Source: an uncultured Flavobacteriaceae bacterium (lineage in GTDB: Bacteria > Bacteroidota > Bacteroidia > Flavobacteriales > Flavobacteriaceae). Taken from it: DNA of 44,141 nt. A program made the translations under genes and the position numbers. Below, piece after piece: positions 38,679-44,141 of the stretch. The notes under the pieces are model-generated. The model was not told where the DNA came from. It saw nothing but the letters and a program-made list of their open reading frames with translations, and made no database searches. Numbering within the stretch: position 1 is the stretch's first letter; each line of letters starts with the position of its first letter. The stretch covers positions 1 to 44,141 of the forward strand of contig CAJPUS010000050.1 in assembly GCA_905380995.1 (NCBI GenBank), written 5' to 3'.

Positions 38679-40367
38679 ATGACTGATAATAAAGAAAAGT
38701 ATGAATTTAAATTCTATGAGTGGGAGAAAAAAAATAAGGATAAGCCTTTACTAAGGCAACCTTTTGGTGATAAATGGGAGGAATATACCTGGGGTGAAGT
38801 TGGGATAATGGCAAGAAAGCTTGCTAGTGGATTAAAATCATTAGGATTAAGAGAGAATGCACACATAGGTATATATTCGAAAAATTGTAGAGAGTGGGTT
38901 ATATCTGATCTCGCAATTGTGATGGCAGGTTATATATCTGTTCCATTTTTTCCATCATTAAATGGTGAAGAACTTTCTCATTTATTAGATTACGGTGATG
39001 TGGATGCGCTTTTTATAGGTAAAATAGAAACATGGGATAAAATCAAAAATAGTATCCCAGAAAAACTGCCGTTAATTAAGTTCCCACAATACGATGGTTG
39101 TTCAAATGTAACAAAAGGATTTGAGTGGGAGAAATTTATTAATAGTCATAAACCAATTCAAAATCCTCATAAACCAAGATTATCCGAATTATGGACAATA
39201 ATTTTTACTTCAGGTACAACAGGTAACTCAAAAGGAGTCATGCTTAAATATATGTCAATTGATGGTATAAAAAGTGTGCTGTCAGAACCTGATAATCCTC
39301 TCGGTATTAAACATGATGGCAATAATAATTTTATTTCATATCTACCTCTTAATCACATATTTGAAAGGGTTGTTGTTGAATGGGTCTGTTTCACTTATGG
39401 AGGTACAATATCATTTGTTGAATCAATTGATACATTTGGGAAAAATTTAAAAGAAATACAACCCCATGTTTTTGCAGCTGCACCCAGAGTTTGGACTAAG
39501 CTTCAACTTGGTGTTTTATCAAAATTTCCTCAAAATAGATTAGATCTTTTATTAAGCATACCAATAGTATCATCATTATTAAAAAAATTAATTAGAAAAG
39601 GTTTAGGTTTTGGAAAAATAAGGCAGACTGTTTCTGGTGCTGCACCGATTCAAGTATCGCTTATCGAATGGTTTAGAAGTATCGGAATCTATATTACAAA
39701 TGGTTATGGAATGACTGAAAACTGCGTAATATGTACTGCTGTGGATGGTAAGAATATTGAAAAAACAGGATCTGTAGGTATTACACATAAGGGAATTGAC
39801 TTAAAAATTGACGATGATACAGGAGAGATATTAACAAAAGGGCCTGTAATAATGTCTGGATATTACAAAAACGAAGAAATGTCAAATAGAGCGTTAAAAG
39901 ACGGATGGCTCCATACTGGAGATAAAGGTTATCTTGACAAAGATAATTATCTATATATAACAGGAAGAGTTACTGATAGTTTTAAAACATCAAAAGGAAA
40001 ATTTATAGAACCTGTTATACTTGAAGAAATGATTGGAGATATTAATGAAATTGAGGAGTCTTGCATTGTTGGAAGAGGTATTGCACAGCCAATATGTTTG
40101 GTGCAATTATCAGACATTGGAAAATCTATGTCTAGAGATAAATTATCTAATATTCTTTCAAATAAAATAAGCAATATGAATAATGATTTAATGAATTACC
40201 AAAAGGTTTCAACTTTTATTGTAGTAAAAGATGAATGGACTCAAGAGAATGGAATAATTGGCCCAACACAAAAATTAAAAAGAGGTGAAATCGAAGATAT
40301 ATACTCTAAAAATTACTTAAAATGGCATGAATCAGATATGGAAATTGTATTTGAGGATAGCTTTTAG
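38679..40367 (+). CDS. AMP-dependent synthetase/long-chain acyl-CoA ligase
   Basis: IIFTSGTTGNSKGVMLKY, NGYGMTENC, GWLHTGDKGYLD. Confidence 0.93.
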   Translation: MTDNKEKYEFKFYEWEKKNKDKPLLRQPFGDKWEEYTWGEVGIMARKLASGLKSLGLRENAHIGIYSKNCREWVISDLAIVMAGYISVPFFPSLNGEELSHLLDYGDVDALFIGKIETWDKIKNSIPEKLPLIKFPQYDGCSNVTKGFEWEKFINSHKPIQNPHKPRLSELWTIIFTSGTTGNSKGVMLKYMSIDGIKSVLSEPDNPLGIKHDGNNNFISYLPLNHIFERVVVEWVCFTYGGTISFVESIDTFGKNLKEIQPHVFAAAPRVWTKLQLGVLSKFPQNRLDLLLSIPIVSSLLKKLIRKGLGFGKIRQTVSGAAPIQVSLIEWFRSIGIYITNGYGMTENCVICTAVDGKNIEKTGSVGITHKGIDLKIDDDTGEILTKGPVIMSGYYKNEEMSNRALKDGWLHTGDKGYLDKDNYLYITGRVTDSFKTSKGKFIEPVILEEMIGDINEIEESCIVGRGIAQPICLVQLSDIGKSMSRDKLSNILSNKISNMNNDLMNYQKVSTFIVVKDEWTQENGIIGPTQKLKRGEIEDIYSKNYLKWHESDMEIVFEDSF

Positions 40368-40575
40368 AAATATGTATTTGGTATTTAAAATATAGTGCTA
40401 CTACTAAATTCTATTTGTGATATGCAAAAAATTATATTAACTTCAACTCTAAATCAGATAATCTATAGTAGTGGAACTTAATAAAAACCCTAGTTTTCCA
40501 CAACCTATACTTGTCTTAAACAAATAAACTAGTTAGACTAAAGAATTAACTTTTGTATAACAAAAACTAATTAAT

Positions 40576-43497
40576 ATGAAAAATATTTTAAATAAGTATT
40601 ATTTAGCCTTTTTGGCTGTACTTCTATTTGGTGGTGTTTACTCTCAAACTCAAATTTCTGGATCTGTAAGTGACTCAGACAGTATGAGTGCTATTCCTGG
40701 AGTGAATGTAATCATAGATGGAACTAATGTTGGGACAGTAACTGACTTTGATGGAAATTTTTCCATTAATACTAGTCAAGAATTTCCCTTAACAATAGTG
40801 ATTAGTTATGTTGGTTACTCTGCTGAAAGAGTTGTGGTTACCTCTGCTAATCAAGATATTAATGTAATGCTTTCCGCAGGACAAAACCTTGAAGAAATAG
40901 TCATTTCTGCTTCAAGACGAGCTCAAAAAGCGCTTGAAGCTCCAGCATCTGTTAGTGTAATTTCAACAAGAGAAATTGAAAACTCTTCTGCTGTTGCTGA
41001 TCCTGCAAGAATTCTTACTAATGTACCAGGAGTCCAAATCCAACAGCAAAGTGCAAACTCTCTGAATTTTGAAATGAGAGCGGGATCAGGAACATTTGGT
41101 ACCTCAACATTTGTAATGCAAGACAACAGGTTTCTTACAACTCCTGCTGCTGGAACCTATTTTAGTTTCCAACAAGGTCTTTCAAATTTAGATCTTGCTA
41201 CAGTTGAAGTAGTAAGAGGAGCTGCAGGTGTTCTATATGGGCCTGGCGTAACTTCAGGTGTTATTCACTTTAGAACCAAAAGTCCAATAGATTATCAAGG
41301 TAACTCTGTATCAGTTTGGGGTGGTGAGATGGACACATTTGGTTCAGAATTTAGAATTGCAAGAGCAAATGATGACAAAACTTTTGGTTGGAAAATTAAT
41401 GCTACATTGAGCTCGGGTACAGATTTTACTTATGAAGACGAGTCAGAACTTACAGCAGCTGGAATAACATTAAATAGAATAATTCGTCAACCTATAATTA
41501 CTAATAAATACGTAGACCCCGGATTATCGCCTGGTGGACCTATTCTTTTAGACTTCAGTAATAATGAAAATGCAATTATAGATGAATACAGCAATTTAAC
41601 TGCAAATACAACCTTAGAGTGGAGACCAAGCGATGATTCAAATTATACAGTGAGCGCAGGACTTAATAGTGGTAGTGGTTTATTTTGGCAAGACTTAGGA
41701 ATTGGTTACACAGATGGTACTACATATTGGGGTCAAGCTCAAGCAACAATTGGTAATTGGTATGCACAAGCATTTGTTGATCACAATGATGGAGGTCAAG
41801 AGGATAACCCTACATTTCTTTATGGATCAGGTTACAGGCAAGTAGCAAAGAGAACATCTGTTGAAGCTCAACTTCAATATAACTTTGATTTGCCTTTTTT
41901 ATTTGATTCAGAGTGGACTGCAGGTTGGGATTATAGAGATACAGCCTCTGATTCTGAATATACACTTTATGGAAGAAATGATGACGACGATAAGTATACT
42001 ATTAACGGTTTCTATGGGCAAGGTACACTTAAGATGTCAGAAAAAGTTGATCTAGTTTTAGCTGGAAGATATGACCATATTAATTTTATAAGTACTGGAG
42101 AATTTGCTCCTAGAGTTGCTCTAGTTTATAAATCATCTGAAAATACAACTTGGAGGTTTGCATACAATAAAGCACTATCTGGTCCAACAGCACTACAACA
42201 ATATATAGACTTTCCTGTCGCAGTTCAAGCGCCTGGGATTCTAGATGCATGGCTTACTGGACAAGCAAATGCTCAAAGATTTGGTGATCCTTCAACTCAA
42301 GTAATTGATCTTGCTGGACTTCCAATTGATATACCTGTGAGTGCTGCTGGAAGTGGGCTTCCACTTGCTATCCCTTATGGATCTGTTGCATCTGCATCGT
42401 GGGCTGGTTTATTTGCTCAAGCGCCAACACTTCAACCGCTTTTATCACCATGGATTGCACAGTATGGTGGTCCATCTGGTGGTTCAGGGATTTTAAGTCC
42501 ATATGACGCTTTTGAACCAACTAGAACAACAGGAAATAGAGATACTAATAAAGCTGCTTTTCAGTCTGTTGAGAACATCGAGTTTGGAGTGACAAGTGTA
42601 ATAGGTAAACTTAAATTAAGTGCAGATGTATACTCTTATGAAACAATTGGTTTTACAAACTTTAATGCTGTTGGTGATACTTATGCGCTAGTAGGCTCTG
42701 ATATTCCAGGAGATTTAGGAGCTGCTGTTGCTGCTGATGCAGCTGCATATGTCACTGGTGCTTTAACTGCCGTTACAACTCAGACTTATCAAGGTCTTGC
42801 TGCTCAATTAGGACTTCCATATAGTGTAGTTGCTTCAGGTGCACTTGCCGCACAAGGAGTGCCTGCTCTACAAACAGCTATTGCAGGTGGTGTAGCTCAA
42901 ACTCTAGGTGGTATTAATGGAGCATTCCAAGCAGGAGGTCAAGGTTTTGTAGGACAATTAGGTCCTTTATTTAGTGCGATTGGTGCAGTAGAATCTGACA
43001 TGGTTCCTCAAGGTGACGGTATTACTCACATAACAACAGGTTATATTACTAATGGTGATGCTAAGAGATCTCACTTTGGTGCTGACTTTTCGATGGATTA
43101 CTTCGCTAATCCTGATGTAAGATTATGGGCTAATGCTTCATGGTTAAGTCAAAATGAGTGGATTCCAGGAGAAGACAATGATGATGGACTTCTAAATACT
43201 TCATACTTAAACGTTCCTAAATGGAAATACAGAATGGGTGTTGATTATACTCCTTTAACAGGGGTTAACTTTGCAATTTCATTTCAACACGATGACAAAT
43301 TTAGATCAGTTCAAGGTTTCTGGAATGGAATGGTAGAGGCAAAGAATTTAATTGATGCTAGTGTGGGTTACAGGTTTAGTCCAAACCTTAGATTTGATGT
43401 TTCTGCAACTAACCTTACTGACAAACCATATCAAACTTATCCTAATTTACCAACTATTAGAAGGAGAGTAATTGGAAAACTTACTTTCAACTTCTAA
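40576..43497 (+). CDS. TonB-dependent receptor with carboxypeptidase-like regulatory N-terminal domain
   Basis: Signal peptide; ISGSVSDSDSMSAIPGVNVIIDGTNVGTVTDFDGNFSI; plug VEVVRGAAGVLYGPGVTSGVIHFRTK; C-terminal RRRVIGKLTFNF. Confidence 0.93.
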   Translation: MKNILNKYYLAFLAVLLFGGVYSQTQISGSVSDSDSMSAIPGVNVIIDGTNVGTVTDFDGNFSINTSQEFPLTIVISYVGYSAERVVVTSANQDINVMLSAGQNLEEIVISASRRAQKALEAPASVSVISTREIENSSAVADPARILTNVPGVQIQQQSANSLNFEMRAGSGTFGTSTFVMQDNRFLTTPAAGTYFSFQQGLSNLDLATVEVVRGAAGVLYGPGVTSGVIHFRTKSPIDYQGNSVSVWGGEMDTFGSEFRIARANDDKTFGWKINATLSSGTDFTYEDESELTAAGITLNRIIRQPIITNKYVDPGLSPGGPILLDFSNNENAIIDEYSNLTANTTLEWRPSDDSNYTVSAGLNSGSGLFWQDLGIGYTDGTTYWGQAQATIGNWYAQAFVDHNDGGQEDNPTFLYGSGYRQVAKRTSVEAQLQYNFDLPFLFDSEWTAGWDYRDTASDSEYTLYGRNDDDDKYTINGFYGQGTLKMSEKVDLVLAGRYDHINFISTGEFAPRVALVYKSSENTTWRFAYNKALSGPTALQQYIDFPVAVQAPGILDAWLTGQANAQRFGDPSTQVIDLAGLPIDIPVSAAGSGLPLAIPYGSVASASWAGLFAQAPTLQPLLSPWIAQYGGPSGGSGILSPYDAFEPTRTTGNRDTNKAAFQSVENIEFGVTSVIGKLKLSADVYSYETIGFTNFNAVGDTYALVGSDIPGDLGAAVAADAAAYVTGALTAVTTQTYQGLAAQLGLPYSVVASGALAAQGVPALQTAIAGGVAQTLGGINGAFQAGGQGFVGQLGPLFSAIGAVESDMVPQGDGITHITTGYITNGDAKRSHFGADFSMDYFANPDVRLWANASWLSQNEWIPGEDNDDGLLNTSYLNVPKWKYRMGVDYTPLTGVNFAISFQHDDKFRSVQGFWNGMVEAKNLIDASVGYRFSPNLRFDVSATNLTDKPYQTYPNLPTIRRRVIGKLTFNF

Positions 43498-43516
43498 CTA
43501 ATCATAATTTTATCAT

Positions 43517-43548
43517 AAAAAGAGCAACTTTGGTTGCTCTTTTTTTTT
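43517..43548 (+). terminator. Intrinsic terminator of TonB-dependent receptor gene
   Basis: aaaagagcaac-tttg-gttgctctttttttt. Confidence 0.9.
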
Positions 43549-43591
43549 GGATAAACTTTTATGTAACTATATTTGAATTTAAGCAATCGTA

Positions 43592-44141
43592 ATGAAAAAA
43601 GTTGGTATAGATTCACTTTCATATTATGTTCCATCTCTATATGTGGATATAGAGGAATTAGCTATAGCCAGAGATATTCCACCAGAAAAACTAGTAAGTG
43701 GATTAGGTCTGAAGAAAATGGCTACTCCAGATTATGACGAGGATTCCGCCTCAATAGCCGCCAATTCTTTACTAAGGCTTATAGAAGAAAATAACATTGA
43801 CCCAAGGAAAATTGGTAGGGTTTATTTAGGAACCGAAAGTGGTGTTGATGCATCTAAACCAACTTCTTCTTATGTAGTTGAAATTCTTGAAGAAATTCTT
43901 AGAAAAGAATATGGAAATCGATGTTTTAAAAACTGTGATATAGTAGACCTTACTTTTGCTTGTGCTGGCGCTGTTGATGCATTGCAAAATTGTTGTGATT
44001 GGGTCAGAAATGGCCAAAATAGGCAAGCCATTGTTATTGCATCAGATATAGCGAAATATGAAATTAACTCAACTGGTGAGTACACTCAAGGTGCTGGATC
44101 AGTTTCAATGTTAATTTGCGAGAATCCCTCAATTATCTCTT
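43592..44141 (+). CDS. Hydroxymethylglutaryl-CoA synthase, N-terminal part (runs off window)
   Basis: MKKVGIDSLSYYVPSLYVDIEELAIARDIPPEKLVSGLGLKKMATPDYDEDSAS..., GTESGVDASKPTSSYV, DLTFACAGAVDALQ; no stop before window end. Confidence 0.88.
   Translation, partial: MKKVGIDSLSYYVPSLYVDIEELAIARDIPPEKLVSGLGLKKMATPDYDEDSASIAANSLLRLIEENNIDPRKIGRVYLGTESGVDASKPTSSYVVEILEEILRKEYGNRCFKNCDIVDLTFACAGAVDALQNCCDWVRNGQNRQAIVIASDIAKYEINSTGEYTQGAGSVSMLICENPSIIS

Noticed and set aside
43826-44085. Two minus-strand ORFs (66 and 71 aa)
   Set aside because: Antisense to the clearly coding HMG-CoA synthase start; shadow ORFs.

Overview
The window is about 44 kb of AT-rich, densely coded chromosome from a marine-type Flavobacteriia/Bacteroidota genome. 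Supporting evidence: three DUF5916 outer-membrane proteins, an HU / small basic protein / RNase G cluster, a mutY-ssb-gldE block, split-off atpDC, a start of HMG-CoA synthase, and TAnnTTTG-type -7 elements. I see no CRISPR array, tRNA, rRNA, prophage or intact insertion sequence. Most genes are recognisable families: GH3, YpdA/Bdr-like reductase, amidohydrolase, M20 carbamoylase-like hydrolase, Rieske oxygenase, YceI, RidA, DUF2490, DUF4956, class V aminotransferase, Kazal inhibitor, SET protein, NUC1 nuclease, TesB, paired M16 peptidases, EamA, GldE, Ssb, MutY, HU, Rng, RecX, AtpC/AtpD, MaoC, acyl-CoA ligase and a TonB-dependent receptor. I cannot demonstrate a dramatic new system. The best leads are: (1) a three-gene module of Tat-type Rieske lipoprotein, a membrane protein with a fourfold His-helix repeat, and YceI (8343-10023); (2) a roughly 700 bp noncoding gap with an orphan perfect terminator, a hairpin and an sORF (12296-12990); (3) three DUF5916 paralogues sharing an exported CxxC motif; (4) an unannotated 29-aa highly basic protein and a multi-hairpin leader upstream of rng; (5) gldE apparently without gldD; (6) a TonB receptor with Ala/Gly-rich hydrophobic insertions.
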